This document shows positions 50,352 to 59,540 of a stretch of 64,000 bases of DNA, piece by piece; within the stretch, counting starts at the first letter, position 1; each line of letters starts with the position of its first letter. Location: NCBI GenBank assembly GCA_009780115.1, contig WRAQ01000002.1, positions 101,964 to 165,963 on the forward strand. Direction: 5' to 3'. A program made the position numbers and the translations under genes. The notes under the pieces are model-generated. The model made no database searches and had not been told where the DNA came from. It saw nothing but the letters and a program-made list of their open reading frames with translations. The DNA comes from Lachnospiraceae bacterium. GTDB taxonomy: Bacteria > Bacillota > Clostridia > Lachnospirales > Lachnospiraceae.

Positions 50352-52169
50352 TTATACCGGGTCGTATAAAGCCTCAAACTCTTCGCGGGAAATCCGCTCT
50401 TTTTCCATTAAGATATCAACACAACGGTCGAGGATATCGCGGCGTTTCTTAATGATTTCCCGGGCTTTATCATAACAATCGGTGATAATGCGCTTAATTT
50501 CTTTGTCAATTTCATAGGCCATATCATCAGAATGGCTTTTCGAATGGGCGAGGTCACGGCCAATGAATACTTCATTATCGTCGTCAGAATAATTAATCAT
50601 GCCGATTTTTTCCGACATCCCGAATTTCGTAACCATATTGCGGGCAAAGGCGGTCGCCTTTTTGATATCACTAACCGCACCGGCTGTAACTTCGTTAAAT
50701 ACCAATTCTTCAGCAATCCGCCCGCCTAAGCTGACCATGATTTCCTGCTCAATTTTTCCTTTCGTCAGGTGGACATCATCACGTTCGGGAAGCGGCATAA
50801 CATAACCGGCGGCACTTGGCCCGGTCGGGATAACGGAAATAATATGCACCGGCCCGACATCGGGCAGTTCATGGAAAAGGATTGCATGTCCGGCTTCATG
50901 ATAAGCCGTAATGCGTTTTTCTTTATCACTGATGACCCGGCTTTTCTTTTCACTGCCAACCCCAACTTTGATAAATGATTGCTTGATATCTTCCTGGATA
51001 ACAAAAGCCCGATTCTGTTTGGCAGCTTTTATCGCTGCTTCATTTAATAGGTTTTCCAAATCAGCACCGGTAAAACCGGCGGTCGTTTGCGCGACTTGTT
51101 TAAGGTCAACATCTTCAGCTAAGGGTTTATTGCGGGCATGAATTTTCAAAATATCTTCGCGGCCGCCAATATCAGGGCGGTTAACGCTAATCTTGCGGTC
51201 AAAACGGCCGGGGCGCAAGATTGCCGGGTCAAGGATATCAACCCGGTTGGTCGCCGCAAGGACGATAATCCCTTCATTAACTCCAAAACCATCCATCTCA
51301 ACCAGCAGTTGATTGAGGGTCTGTTCCCTTTCATCGTGGCCGCCGCCAAGGCCGGTGCCGCGGCGCCTTGCGACTGCATCTATTTCATCAATAAAAATGA
51401 TACAGGGGGCATTTTTCTTCGCTTCTTCAAATAAATCACGGACCCGGGAAGCGCCAACACCAACAAACATTTCCACGAAATCCGAACCGGAAATGGTAAA
51501 GAACGGAACCCCGGCTTCACCGGCAATCGCTTTCGCAAGCAAGGTTTTACCCGTTCCCGGCGCACCTTCAAGTAAGATTCCTTTGGGTATCCGCGCCCCA
51601 AGGGCGGCAAATTTTTTCGGCTCCTTGAGAAATTCAACGATTTCTTCAAGGTCTTCTTTTTCTTCTTTGAGCCCGGCAACATCTTCTAAAGTAATTTTTC
51701 CGTCACTATCGGCAAGGCGGGCACGGCTTTTGCCAAAATTCATCATCCGGTTGCCGCTATTTCCGGCATTTTGGTTGTTCATCATCACAAAGAAAAAGAC
51801 GATGATGATGACGGCAAGCAAGATTGGCAGGATACTGTTCAAAAACCAACTGTCAGCCGGGACTTTAAGGACGTCCGGGTATATGTCATAACTAAGGATA
51901 TACTGCTCAATTTCCTGAACGTCGGTAGCATAAAGGATTTTCCGCTGTCCATTGCGTAAAACAATCCGCACTTCACCGGTTGGGGTCTGTTGGTATGGCT
52001 GGATTGTGGCACTGACAACTTCGTTGTTATTTAAAGCCTGCCGCAGTTCACCACGGGTGAAATCTCCCTCGACATTGTTTTGCGAGCCAATCCATGTTGC
52101 GAGGAAAACCAGCCCGATAACAATGAAAAAATATAAGCTATAATTTTTACTTCTATTATTACTAGTCAA
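50352..52169 (-). CDS. ftsH: ATP-dependent zinc metalloprotease FtsH
   Basis: A 605-residue membrane AAA protease. Two helices (about 11-28 and 108-129) enclose a small extracytoplasmic domain. The AAA module has Walker A GAPGTGKT (202-209), Walker [11 protein letters not shown], the pore loop FVG (MFVGVGASR) and the second region of homology with [20 protein letters not shown]. The protease has zinc motif HEAGH near 420. It degrades misfolded membrane proteins and regulators and affects sporulation in Bacillus. The start is TTG at 52169, six bases after AAGGAG. It follows hpt and tilS as in many Firmicutes; a 100-bp repeat element fills the gap to hpt. Confidence 0.97.
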   Translation of the reverse strand: MTSNNRSKNYSLYFFIVIGLVFLATWIGSQNNVEGDFTRGELRQALNNNEVVSATIQPYQQTPTGEVRIVLRNGQRKILYATDVQEIEQYILSYDIYPDVLKVPADSWFLNSILPILLAVIIIVFFFVMMNNQNAGNSGNRMMNFGKSRARLADSDGKITLEDVAGLKEEKEDLEEIVEFLKEPKKFAALGARIPKGILLEGAPGTGKTLLAKAIAGEAGVPFFTISGSDFVEMFVGVGASRVRDLFEEAKKNAPCIIFIDEIDAVARRRGTGLGGGHDEREQTLNQLLVEMDGFGVNEGIIVLAATNRVDILDPAILRPGRFDRKISVNRPDIGGREDILKIHARNKPLAEDVDLKQVAQTTAGFTGADLENLLNEAAIKAAKQNRAFVIQEDIKQSFIKVGVGSEKKSRVISDKEKRITAYHEAGHAILFHELPDVGPVHIISVIPTGPSAAGYVMPLPERDDVHLTKGKIEQEIMVSLGGRIAEELVFNEVTAGAVSDIKKATAFARNMVTKFGMSEKIGMINYSDDDNEVFIGRDLAHSKSHSDDMAYEIDKEIKRIITDCYDKAREIIKKRRDILDRCVDILMEKERISREEFEALYDPV

Positions 52170-52222
52170 AATTGCTCCTTCTATCTGTCTTGCAGATGCT
52201 ATGATTTTCTTTATATTGAATA

Positions 52223-52340
52223 TAATCCGTAAGCCAGGAATAAACTCTATTCGTTGCTGCGGCCTAATTGGCTTACGCGTTACGTTGTATTCCGGGAAGA
52301 AGGCGGCCTAAGGCAACTGCGAGATGTTTTTCCCGGATTA
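52223..52340. repeat. About 118-bp inverted-ended element (family 2, copy 2)
   Basis: Ends TAATCCG and CGGATTA are inverted; GTAAGCCA/TGGCTTAC form an inner pair. Bases 52254-52323 match the core of the element at 23544-23611, sharing TAATTG, CGTT, CGGGAAGAAG, GCCTAAGG and CTGCGA in order. It lies between hpt and ftsH, upstream of the ftsH ribosome site. Confidence 0.7.
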
Positions 52341-52373
52341 CTCTTAAACAGCCCTTTCAAAAACTGATTCTTT

Positions 52374-52895
52374 CTATAGTTCAACTACCCCGATATAAGG
52401 TAGGTTGCGGTATTTTTGGTCGTAGTCGAGGCCGTAACCGACAACGAATTCGTCCGGAATCTGGAACCCGGTATAGTCAACCAGGACATGTTCAACCCGC
52501 CGGTCCGGTTTGTCCAATAATGTGCAAAGCTTAAGGCTTTTAGGTTTGCGCTCTTTTAAAAGGTTAAGCAAATAATTCAAGGTGCGGCCGGAATCAACAA
52601 TATCTTCAACAACAATCACATCTTTTCCGTCTAAGGATTCGTCCAGGTCTTTGACAATCCGGACTACTCCGCTGGAAGTAGTTGCACCGCCATAACTGGA
52701 AACCGACATGAAATCCAGTGAAACCGGAACTGATATCCGCTTTGCCAGTTCACACATAAAAAAGGCGCCGCCTTTTAAAACACAAACAAGATGTACTTGT
52801 TTTCCGGCATAGTCATGGCTGATTTGCTCGCCTATCGCATCGATTCGTTTGTCCACTTCGGTTTCTGACAACATTACTCTGATTTTTTCTGCCAT
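52374..52895 (-). CDS. hpt: Hypoxanthine phosphoribosyltransferase
   Basis: A 173-residue type I PRTase for purine salvage (hypoxanthine or guanine plus PRPP to IMP or GMP). Seen: LVCVLKGGAFFMCELAKRI, the PRPP motif VIVVEDIVDSGRTLNYLL (about 97-114), and a C-terminal VDYTGFQIPDEFVVGYGLDYDQKYRNLPYIGV that covers base recognition. The ATG at 52895 follows GAGGAAAACAT; an ATG at 52925 is open but lacks such a site. The tilS-hpt-ftsH order is conserved in Firmicutes. Confidence 0.96.
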   Translation of the reverse strand: MAEKIRVMLSETEVDKRIDAIGEQISHDYAGKQVHLVCVLKGGAFFMCELAKRISVPVSLDFMSVSSYGGATTSSGVVRIVKDLDESLDGKDVIVVEDIVDSGRTLNYLLNLLKERKPKSLKLCTLLDKPDRRVEHVLVDYTGFQIPDEFVVGYGLDYDQKYRNLPYIGVVEL

Positions 52896-52924
52896 ATGTT
52901 TTCCTCTTTTGTTTAAGATTGCCA

Positions 52925-54379
52925 CTATTCAAGTGTCAATTCGACTTCCAAAATCGTCTTCGTTTTATTGGTAACTTTGTAAAATTCACTAATGCGAAAA
53001 CCCGGAACCCAAATGATGTGAGATTCGTCGGCAAGAACAAGCATTTGTTCCCGCTTTGCTTTAGGAATCTTTTCATTTATCAGGTAATCTTTCAGTTTTT
53101 TGTGCTGCCCTTTAAGGTTGATAATGAGATAATCACCCGGCAATCTTCGCCGGAAAAGGGCACACGATGTTATTTTATCATAATCAAGCCATTTCGTATA
53201 CATCTTTTGCGGAATATTTTCATTTTTATACTCATGCCCGCTATTGGCGGGCTCAAAATCAATAGTTGAAAGATTCCTTTCAACCTCTTTATAGGGAAAA
53301 ATCCGGCACGATATTATCCCAAGCTCCGGGATACTCATTTTTGGGGTTTTCAAGTTGATTTCATAAGAAAATCCTGCTTCAATTTTATTCTTAAATTCGA
53401 TTGGTTCTTTTTCGGCAATTTTTATGACAAGAGTGTCATATTCTTTTGCTGCGATTAATCCATTGGGAAGGTTAAGCTTCCGGCTGCCGCCGGTGAGGGT
53501 AAGGCCGGTGAGGCTTTCGATATGGCTTGCGGAGATATTCGCCCGGCCGGGTAGCAATTTTTCTATCACCATCAGCATAATCCGTTTTTTAATAATTATA
53601 TCCTGCTCATTTAATTTCAACAGATTTATTTTTATATAGCCCAAAAAAGGTGTAACACATTCACAAAAAGCCTTTTCAGTATGTTTATGCAGATAATTTT
53701 CAGCTTCCCAGACCAATTCAGCGGTTTTCGCCATATGCCTGACCGCCTCTGAATTTACCTCGGCGGCAAAAGGGATGATATGCCGGCGAATGCGGTTACG
53801 AGTATAAATATCATCATTATTGGTACTATCGGTGCAATAAGGAATTTTTTCGCTTTCGAGATAATTCTCAATCTCCTGTCTTGTCAAACAAAGTAAAGGG
53901 CGGATAATATCATCACGGACGGGGCGGATTCCGGTAAGGCCTCTTAGGCCGCTGCCGCGAAACAGGTTAAAGAGTATCGTTTCGGCACGGTCGTCTTGAT
54001 GGTGAGCGACAGCGATTTTACCCTTTCCAAATTCATTTATCATCTCCCGGAAACATTCATAACGATATCCCCGGCCCGCTTCTTCAACCGAAAGGCCCCG
54101 CTTCCGGGAAAGTTTTCCAACATCGCTTGCAAATATTTTGTATCCAATATCATGTTTAAGGCACAAATCGGCAACAAAAGCCGCATCTTTATCCGCTTCC
54201 GGCCGTAACATATGGTTGATATGCGCCACTTGCATTGAAAAAGAAATTTCCTTTTGCAAAGCAAGCAGTACAAAAAAAAGGCAGACCGAATCCGCCCCCC
54301 CGGATACTCCGGCGATGATGTGATCACCATGCTTAATCATTTGGTTTTGGCTGATATATTTTTTAACCCGGTTGTACAT
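52925..54379 (-). CDS. tilS: tRNA(Ile)-lysidine synthase TilS
   Basis: A 484-residue N-type ATP pyrophosphatase that makes lysidine at the wobble base of tRNA-Ile(CAU), an essential step. Seen: the PP-loop IIAGVSGGADSVCLFFVL, HINHMLRPEADKDAAFV, EAGRGYRYECFREM, VAHHQDDRAETILFNLFRGSGLRGLTGI and CTDSTNNDDIYTRNRIRRHIIP. The C-terminal domain (about 300-484) carries the tRNA-binding part, ending GDYLIINLKGQHKKLKDYLINEKIP. The chosen ATG gives MYNRVKKYI; a TTG at 54415 would overlap spoIIE. It follows the spoIIE-like gene by 23 bp. Confidence 0.95.
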   Translation of the reverse strand: MYNRVKKYISQNQMIKHGDHIIAGVSGGADSVCLFFVLLALQKEISFSMQVAHINHMLRPEADKDAAFVADLCLKHDIGYKIFASDVGKLSRKRGLSVEEAGRGYRYECFREMINEFGKGKIAVAHHQDDRAETILFNLFRGSGLRGLTGIRPVRDDIIRPLLCLTRQEIENYLESEKIPYCTDSTNNDDIYTRNRIRRHIIPFAAEVNSEAVRHMAKTAELVWEAENYLHKHTEKAFCECVTPFLGYIKINLLKLNEQDIIIKKRIMLMVIEKLLPGRANISASHIESLTGLTLTGGSRKLNLPNGLIAAKEYDTLVIKIAEKEPIEFKNKIEAGFSYEINLKTPKMSIPELGIISCRIFPYKEVERNLSTIDFEPANSGHEYKNENIPQKMYTKWLDYDKITSCALFRRRLPGDYLIINLKGQHKKLKDYLINEKIPKAKREQMLVLADESHIIWVPGFRISEFYKVTNKTKTILEVELTLE

Positions 54380-54402
54380 ATATTTAATATAACATGAAGT
54401 TG

Positions 54403-55593
54403 TTACGTTTGCCAAATTCCCAGCACGATTATCGTCATATCGTCCCGGACTTTACCCTTACTTTGGCGAATGCAGAATTTCAGCATTGCATTTGCTATTT
54501 CTTTGGGGTTTTTCAGGTCAGTCCCGCTAATAAGCTCCGACATCATATCTTCACCAATACCCTGTGACAAAGCATCAAGCACACCGTCGGAAAGCATGAT
54601 AATATAGTCACCGTCCTGTAAGCGGCGCTTGTTTATTTCCATATCCGGCCGGTTAAAAATTCCCAGCGGCAGGTTTCCGGCGGAAATCCGCTCAACCAAG
54701 TGTTCACGCTTGATATAAGTCGGGGCTGAACCGATTTTCAGCAGTTCACAAAACCCGGAGTACAAATCAATCGTACAAAAATCAAGCGTTGACATATTTC
54801 CGGCTTCCGGCCCGGCAAGAAGAACGGTATTGATCATTTGAATTGCCATTTCTTTCTTGTAACCGGCTTCCATAAATTTTTGCATTAATTCAACAATCAT
54901 CTGACTGTCACGGCAAGCCTTTTTCCCTGACCCCATCCCATCAGAAATAATCATTGAATGGGTACCCGGCTCGGTTTCAAAAATCGCATAGTTATCACCG
55001 GAAATCTTTTCATTTTCTTTTACCGCAAGCGCAACACCGGTCAGAACATGAAAGCGGGGCGCTTCCACATAATAAAAAGTTTTCCATTCAAGGTCGATAA
55101 AAAAGGGGTTGTTGACCGAAGCAGTCAATTTTTTGTTTATCACCACTGAGATAACATCGCCTATTTCTTCGGCAGTGATAGTACAACCTGGTTTGATACT
55201 GCGGATTTGCAATGACATTTCCGTAAAGCCGGTTTCATTTTCCATCGTATAAACATCTTTAAGCTGCAAATCAAAACCCTTTAGCGCCTGGGCGACCCGC
55301 TTGTAAATTTTTTCATTAACCGGTGAAAAACGGCGTGCCTCTTCAGCTACATGGGACATAATCCCGGCTATCTCCTGCAAATGGTTGGCCATCAATATTT
55401 TGTTTTCCTGCATCCGGCGCTGCCATAAGATATCACCGCGATCCGCTTCGTTTGGTTCTTCGATTGTATTTTCCAAAGGCTTGTCCAATTCGCCAAATGA
55501 TGTCGCCAGCTCTCTGATTGAGTCAGCAAACATCAAAAGGCGGCGGCGCCCATACTCCGGTAAGATGCTTACAAATGTTTCTTTTTCTTTCAC
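54403..55593 (-). CDS. spoIIE: SpoIIE-like PP2C phosphatase lacking the membrane domain
   Basis: A 396-residue protein equal to the cytoplasmic part of SpoIIE. A helical regulatory stretch (about 1-110, FADSIRELATSFGEL, MANHLQEIAGIMSHVAEEA) is followed by the PPM-type phosphatase domain with MIISDGMGSGKKACRDSQ, TLDFCTIDLYSG, SAPTYIKR, LPLGIF, IIMLSDGVLDAL and DDMTIIVLGI. In Bacillus the enzyme dephosphorylates SpoIIAA to activate sigma-F. Classical SpoIIE is about 800 residues with ten N-terminal helices; here the frame begins with GTG at 55593 right after GGAGGAAGT, and upstream DNA has no membrane-coding frame. Genomic place (before tilS-hpt-ftsH) supports orthology. The septum-targeting part is missing, so localisation must differ. 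Confidence 0.85.
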   Translation of the reverse strand: MKEKETFVSILPEYGRRRLLMFADSIRELATSFGELDKPLENTIEEPNEADRGDILWQRRMQENKILMANHLQEIAGIMSHVAEEARRFSPVNEKIYKRVAQALKGFDLQLKDVYTMENETGFTEMSLQIRSIKPGCTITAEEIGDVISVVINKKLTASVNNPFFIDLEWKTFYYVEAPRFHVLTGVALAVKENEKISGDNYAIFETEPGTHSMIISDGMGSGKKACRDSQMIVELMQKFMEAGYKKEMAIQMINTVLLAGPEAGNMSTLDFCTIDLYSGFCELLKIGSAPTYIKREHLVERISAGNLPLGIFNRPDMEINKRRLQDGDYIIMLSDGVLDALSQGIGEDMMSELISGTDLKNPKEIANAMLKFCIRQSKGKVRDDMTIIVLGIWQT

Positions 55594-55618
55594 ACTTCCT
55601 CCATGATTTTTTTACCCT

Positions 55619-55771
55619 GGATACCTACGGACTGCTCCATACTTCGTATTCCCGCAGTCCTACAACCACTCGGAATCCGCCCCGTCAGGGCTGCTTCCTC
55701 GTGTTTGGCGGGTCCCAAAGTCATGATTTTTCATGCAAGCACGAAAATCATGACCTTTTTACCCTGGTATC
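55619..55771. repeat. GATAC...GTATC element (family 3, copy 2, long form)
   Basis: Starts GGATACCTACGGACTGCTCC and ends CATGACCTTTTTACCCTGGTATC, like the 48-bp element at 5458-5505 but with an inserted middle. That middle includes an 11-bp inverted repeat GTCATGATTTT / AAAATCATGAC (55720-55754). The right end is repeated at 55602-55624, partly overlapping the left end. It makes up most of the 323-bp space between the spoIIE-like start and spmB; apart from it and the palindrome at 55875, I see no gene there. Confidence 0.6.
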
Positions 55772-55874
55772 ATATTATAACGAAATCTTTTTGTTTCCTA
55801 TGTCAAAATCAGGAGGGATAATAAAAGATTTTTACGACAAAAATCGCATATCCGAAGAATAAAGCTTGTGACAT

Positions 55875-55912
55875 TCTTCCCAAAGGAAGGGTAGATTTTT
55901 AAAATCTCTTCG
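55875..55912. repeat. Stop-proximal palindromes beside spmB (family 1, copy G, short)
   Basis: AGATTTTTAAAATCT (55893-55907) is a palindrome, with CTTCC/GGAAG forming a second hairpin beside it. On the minus strand spmB ends TAA, then AAAACGAAGAGATTTT, the same order as after the VanW gene at 25110. Possibly a terminator for spmAB. Confidence 0.55.
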
Positions 55913-55916
55913 TTTT

Positions 55917-56444
55917 TTACATAAAGCCCGCAATAATTACGCTGGCAAAGACACTGGCAAAGGTAGCAATTAATGCACCGGTTAAAGTATAACGGGTTTT
56001 GGTGACTTTGGCAGCGATAAAGTAGACTGACATTGTATAAAAGATTGTTTCGGTGCAGCTCATCATAATTGATGTGATTAAACCAATATAAGAATCAGGC
56101 CCATGAGTTTTGAAGATATCCAAAACCAAACCGGATGCTGCTGATGCGGAAAACATTTTTACCAGGACTACCGGAACCAGCGGGGCCGGAAATCCAACCA
56201 TATCGGTTAAGCGGCCAAGCATTTCGCCAAGAAAGTTAAGAAACCCTGATGTCCGAAGGACACCAACTGCTACCATCAAAGCAATCAGAGTCGGCACAAT
56301 CCCAAAGACTGTTTTTAGTCCATCCTTTGCCCCGGCAATAAAAACTTCATAAACATTGCATTTATTTATTAACCCATAAGCAACAATATAAAAAATAATC
56401 GCCGGGATAATAATGCTTGAAAGATTAGCTAAAGCGTTCATCAT
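55917..56444 (-). CDS. spmB: Spore maturation protein B
   Basis: A 175-residue membrane protein of the nucleoside-recognition (Gate) domain family. Seen: LSSIIIPAIIFYIVAYGLINKCNVYEVFIAGAKDGLKTVFGIVPTLIALMVAVGVLRTSG, the stretch MVGFPAPLVPVVLVKMFSASAASGL and LITSIMMSCTETIFYTMSVYF. In Bacillus, SpmA and SpmB contribute to spore core dehydration and heat resistance. Start: the ATG at 56444 overlaps the spmA stop (ATGA); GGAG lies eight bases before. The operon order spmA-spmB is conserved. Confidence 0.94.
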   Translation of the reverse strand: MMNALANLSSIIIPAIIFYIVAYGLINKCNVYEVFIAGAKDGLKTVFGIVPTLIALMVAVGVLRTSGFLNFLGEMLGRLTDMVGFPAPLVPVVLVKMFSASAASGLVLDIFKTHGPDSYIGLITSIMMSCTETIFYTMSVYFIAAKVTKTRYTLTGALIATFASVFASVIIAGFM

Positions 56445-57031
56445 TGCTTTTTCTCCATTATTTTGCAATAAATTATGGCAATTATGGTACTAAACATGGT
56501 CACTAAAATCGCCGGCATAATAATCGCCGTTGCATCGGATGAGCCATATTGGGTACGATAAACAATCATATTTACGGGAATTAACTGTAATGAGGATATA
56601 TTAAGAATAAGAAATGTACACATTTCTTTACTTGCGGCCGTCTGATGGCGGCCGGTCCGTTCTTTTTCCAGTTTTGAAAGCTCTTCCATCGCTTTAAGCC
56701 CGGCCGGCGTACATGCCCAGCCAAGCCCAAGGATATTGGCGATAATATTGGTCGATATATAATCACGGGCTTTGTGTTCCCGGGGGATACGGGGAAACAT
56801 AAAGGTGATAAAGGGGGAAAGGCCGGCGGTCAGGCGGGCAATAAGGCCGGAAGCCCGGGCGATTTCCATCAGCCCCGACCACAGAGCCATTACACCCAGC
56901 ATTGTAATACACAGGGTTACAGCTTCACCGGCCGAATTTAAGGCACCATCAGTGATGGTTTTCATTTGACCGGTAAAAGCACCATAAGCGATACCAATAA
57001 TCAACATAAAAGCCCAGATAAAATTAAGCAT
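56441..57031 (-). CDS. spmA: Spore maturation protein A
   Basis: A 196-residue membrane protein, partner of SpmB. Seen: MLNFIWAFMLIIGIAYGAFTGQM, LNSAGEAVTLCITMLGVMALWSGLMEIARASG, NIIANILGLGWACTPAGLKAMEEL and the C-terminal helix IIMPAILVTMFSTIIAIIYCKIM. The family is of Gate-domain type with a proposed transport role in spore dehydration. The ATG at 57031 follows AAGGAGTTTATGATAA. The upstream intergenic region has several hairpins and the acpP terminator. Confidence 0.94.
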   Translation of the reverse strand: MLNFIWAFMLIIGIAYGAFTGQMKTITDGALNSAGEAVTLCITMLGVMALWSGLMEIARASGLIARLTAGLSPFITFMFPRIPREHKARDYISTNIIANILGLGWACTPAGLKAMEELSKLEKERTGRHQTAASKEMCTFLILNISSLQLIPVNMIVYRTQYGSSDATAIIMPAILVTMFSTIIAIIYCKIMEKKQ

Positions 57032-57132
57032 TTATCATAAACTCCTTTAGAATTTAGATATTACTATCAAGCAGCCACTGTCCCGCGAGGTATTTTGTGC
57101 ATAATGCGCAAAATCCGAGTTGAGCAAGCGCC

Positions 57133-57154
57133 AAATCGCGTTATTATGCGATTT
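57133..57154. repeat. AAATCGC hairpin in the acpP-spmA intergenic region
   Basis: AAATCGC and GCGATTT enclose GTTATTAT. Short direct repeats GTGCATAATG and GTGCATTATT flank it. The 294 bp between spmA and acpP hold this, the terminator at 57246 and a GAGAATTGT/ACAATTCTC hairpin beside it; no gene is seen. Confidence 0.5.
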
Positions 57155-57240
57155 GTGTGCATTATTGTTGCTATGAGCAGCTCTAGCTGTGAATAGTAAC
57201 TTTGATTAATTGTATGAATCCGGGCTTTTATATATAACAA

Positions 57241-57269
57241 TGAAAAACTGACACCCAGCGGTGTCAGTT
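57241..57269 (-). terminator. Rho-independent terminator of acpP
   Basis: On the minus strand AACTGACACC, a four-base loop and GGTGTCAGTT are followed by TTTCA. The perfect 10-bp stem lies 56 bp after the acpP stop. A second hairpin (GAGAATTGT/ACAATTCTC) sits just before it. Confidence 0.8.
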
Positions 57270-57324
57270 CTAAGAGAATTGTATGACAATTCTCCTTAAA
57301 GGATTTCTTGGCTCGCGCACTTTG

Positions 57325-57549
57325 CTACATTTTTTTCTTCATAAGCTCTAAAACATCACCTACGGTAGTAATGCCTTCCAGTTCTTCGGGGGGAATCTCA
57401 ACTTCGTATTCTTCCTCAAAGGCCATTACTAATTCAAATAAATCAAGTGAATCGGCACCAAGGTCATCTTTAAAGGAGGTTTCCAATGTAATTTCAACTC
57501 CTTCAATATTTAGGTGCTCACCGATTATTTCTTTTACTTTTGCTAACAT
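57325..57549 (-). CDS. acpP: Acyl carrier protein
   Basis: A 74-residue four-helix carrier protein of fatty acid synthesis. The phosphopantetheine Ser lies in [27 protein letters not shown], the canonical DSLD motif. The ATG follows AAAGGAGTGTAAGA. It is not beside other fab genes in this window, so it may be a second, stand-alone ACP; this cannot be checked here. It has its own terminator downstream. Confidence 0.95.
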   Translation of the reverse strand: MLAKVKEIIGEHLNIEGVEITLETSFKDDLGADSLDLFELVMAFEEEYEVEIPPEELEGITTVGDVLELMKKKM

Positions 57550-57609
57550 TCTTACACTCCTTTAATAATTTATTATCGATTAAAATTATAGTATTATGAT
57601 ATGTGATTG

Positions 57610-58512
57610 TCAACTTAACTTTGATTTTTCTTCTTGCTTTTCTAATTTTTCAAGTTCGGCAAGTTCCACCGAAGAAACTGAATCTTTTTTGTTTTTCCTC
57701 CGGCTCTTAAACTGAAGCTGATCTACTTTGAACTCTTGTATTTCTCTTTCATCACCTACCTCAACGATTACTTTTACTAACTGTCTCAAGACATTTACGC
57801 TGGCAACTTCACCTTTCGTACCCTGGTCGGTCGTAACTTGGTCGCCAACATATGGCAGGCGGCGGTTCAAATACTCATAGGTTTCTTCTTCGTGCTTTAA
57901 GCAACACATTAAACGCCCGCAAACACCGGAGATTTTGGTTGGATTTAATGAGAGGTTCTGCTCTTTCGCCATCCGGATTGAAACGGGGACAAATTCGGAC
58001 AAATGAGTATGACAACAAAGTGACCGACCGCAAATCCCAATCCCACCGGTGATTTTCGTTTCATCACGGACACCGATTTGGCGCAGTTCAATCCTGGTTT
58101 TGAAAACGGCGGCTAAATCTTTTACCAGTTCGCGGAAATCAATCCGTCCGTCAGCGGTAAAATAAAACAAGACTTTATTGTTATCAAAAGTATATTCCGC
58201 ATCAATTAACTTCATATCTAAATTGTGTTTTTTGATTTTTTCGATACATACTTTAAATGCTTCCTGCTCTTTTTTCTTATTATTTTTTTCCTGTTCATCG
58301 TCTTTGGGTGTGGCAATTCTTAAGACCGGCTTAAGCGGCTGAACGACTTTAGAATCCTCAACTTCACGGATATCGCCGACAACCGTGCCATATTCAACCC
58401 CTCGCGCTGTCTCAACGATGACGTGGTCGCCCCGTTTAATATCAAACTTAAGCGGGTCAAAAAAATATATTTTCCCGGCTGTCCTAAATCTAACTCCTAT
58501 AATTCTGGTCAT
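57610..58512 (-). CDS. ricT: RicT / PSP1-domain protein (YaaT)
   Basis: A 300-residue protein with the PSP1 domain. The N-terminal IIGVRFRTAGKIYFFDPLKFDIKRGDHVIVETARGVEYGTVVG is followed by the Cys-rich block GGIGICGRSLCCHTHLSEF and ISGVCGRLMCCLKHEEETYEYL. The cysteines match those of the RicT subunit that joins RicA and RicF in an iron-sulfur complex. In Bacillus that complex controls RNase Y processing and Spo0A activation. The C-terminal tail is charged (KSRRKNKKDSVSS...). It follows holB by 18 bp, as in the conserved yaaR-holB-yaaT order. Confidence 0.93.
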   Translation of the reverse strand: MTRIIGVRFRTAGKIYFFDPLKFDIKRGDHVIVETARGVEYGTVVGDIREVEDSKVVQPLKPVLRIATPKDDEQEKNNKKKEQEAFKVCIEKIKKHNLDMKLIDAEYTFDNNKVLFYFTADGRIDFRELVKDLAAVFKTRIELRQIGVRDETKITGGIGICGRSLCCHTHLSEFVPVSIRMAKEQNLSLNPTKISGVCGRLMCCLKHEEETYEYLNRRLPYVGDQVTTDQGTKGEVASVNVLRQLVKVIVEVGDEREIQEFKVDQLQFKSRRKNKKDSVSSVELAELEKLEKQEEKSKLS

Positions 58513-58530
58513 GTAATCTCCTTAATTAAT

Positions 58531-59523
58531 TTATTCGTTTTCTTTTATCGTTAAGAGCAATAATTCTAAAGTCAGCTCAAAATTTACATTTGCCTTAAGT
58601 CTGTCTTTTGCTTTCTCAAGAGCTTCAATCACTTCTTCAATTCCCTCATAAGTACATGTATCAGCAATACGTTTGATGTAATGGTACTCTTCCTTAAAAA
58701 TCAAATGGCTTAAATCGCGGGTTGCTTTAAATAAGAGGACGTCACGGTACCATATTGCCAGGATATCAAGATAATCACCAACATCAAATTTGTACTCATT
58801 AATCATCCTGATTGCGGCAATAATTTCATTAATTTCCATCCCGCCGATATTTTTTAAAAGTTTAATTGCCTGCTCTTTGACTTTTTCAAATTCTTCGCTT
58901 GCTGCGAGTAATCTGGCCCTACCAATATTACCCCGGGCAAAAGCCACGCAAATATCGGCTTTGTAATCCGGTATCTCCATTACATCCATTAAATATTCTT
59001 TTACTTCCGCATCAGATACCGGTTTCATATTAACAACAATCGCCCGGCTCAAAATAGTCGGAAGTAAAGCTTCCGCATTGGCGGTAAGTAAAATAATTAC
59101 AGCGTATGAAGGAGGTTCTTCGAAGGTTTTTAACAGGGCATTCTGAGCCTGAGGAGTCATTTTCTCGGCTTCATTGATAATATAAATTTTTTTATCACTT
59201 TTGTATGGTTTAATATCAACGTCGGAATTTATCTGACGGCGGATATCATCAACACTAATTAACCCGGGTTTCTCATGGGTAAGAAAAATAATATCCGGAT
59301 GGTTACTCGTCCCCGCCTGTTTACACGAATGACACTCGTTACAGGGCTGGGCATCTTTAGAATCTTCACATTGAATTGCGGCGGCGAATATACTTGCGAT
59401 AAATTCTTTACCCATGCTTCGTTCACCATTAATGATATAAGCATGGGAAATTTTGTCCGTCAAAATAGCGGTGATAAGATGCTCTTTTAACTTTTCCTGT
59501 CCGATGATGTCATTAAAGTTCAT
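58531..59523 (-). CDS. holB: DNA polymerase III subunit delta'
   Basis: A 330-residue clamp-loader subunit. Seen: N-terminal FNDIIGQEKLKEHL, the nucleotide-loop region ISHAYIINGERSMGKEFIASIF (P-loop-like but degenerate), the zinc site CNECHSCK with an upstream Cys, IYIINEAEKMTPQAQNALLKTFEEPP and LSRAIVVNMKPVSDAEV, where the SRC motif reads SRA. Delta' does not hydrolyse ATP, consistent with the degenerate loop. The ATG at 59523 follows GGAG. Gene order with yaaR and ricT is typical of Firmicutes. Confidence 0.93.
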   Translation of the reverse strand: MNFNDIIGQEKLKEHLITAILTDKISHAYIINGERSMGKEFIASIFAAAIQCEDSKDAQPCNECHSCKQAGTSNHPDIIFLTHEKPGLISVDDIRRQINSDVDIKPYKSDKKIYIINEAEKMTPQAQNALLKTFEEPPSYAVIILLTANAEALLPTILSRAIVVNMKPVSDAEVKEYLMDVMEIPDYKADICVAFARGNIGRARLLAASEEFEKVKEQAIKLLKNIGGMEINEIIAAIRMINEYKFDVGDYLDILAIWYRDVLLFKATRDLSHLIFKEEYHYIKRIADTCTYEGIEEVIEALEKAKDRLKANVNFELTLELLLLTIKENE

Positions 59524-59540
59524 TATATTATTCTCCATTC

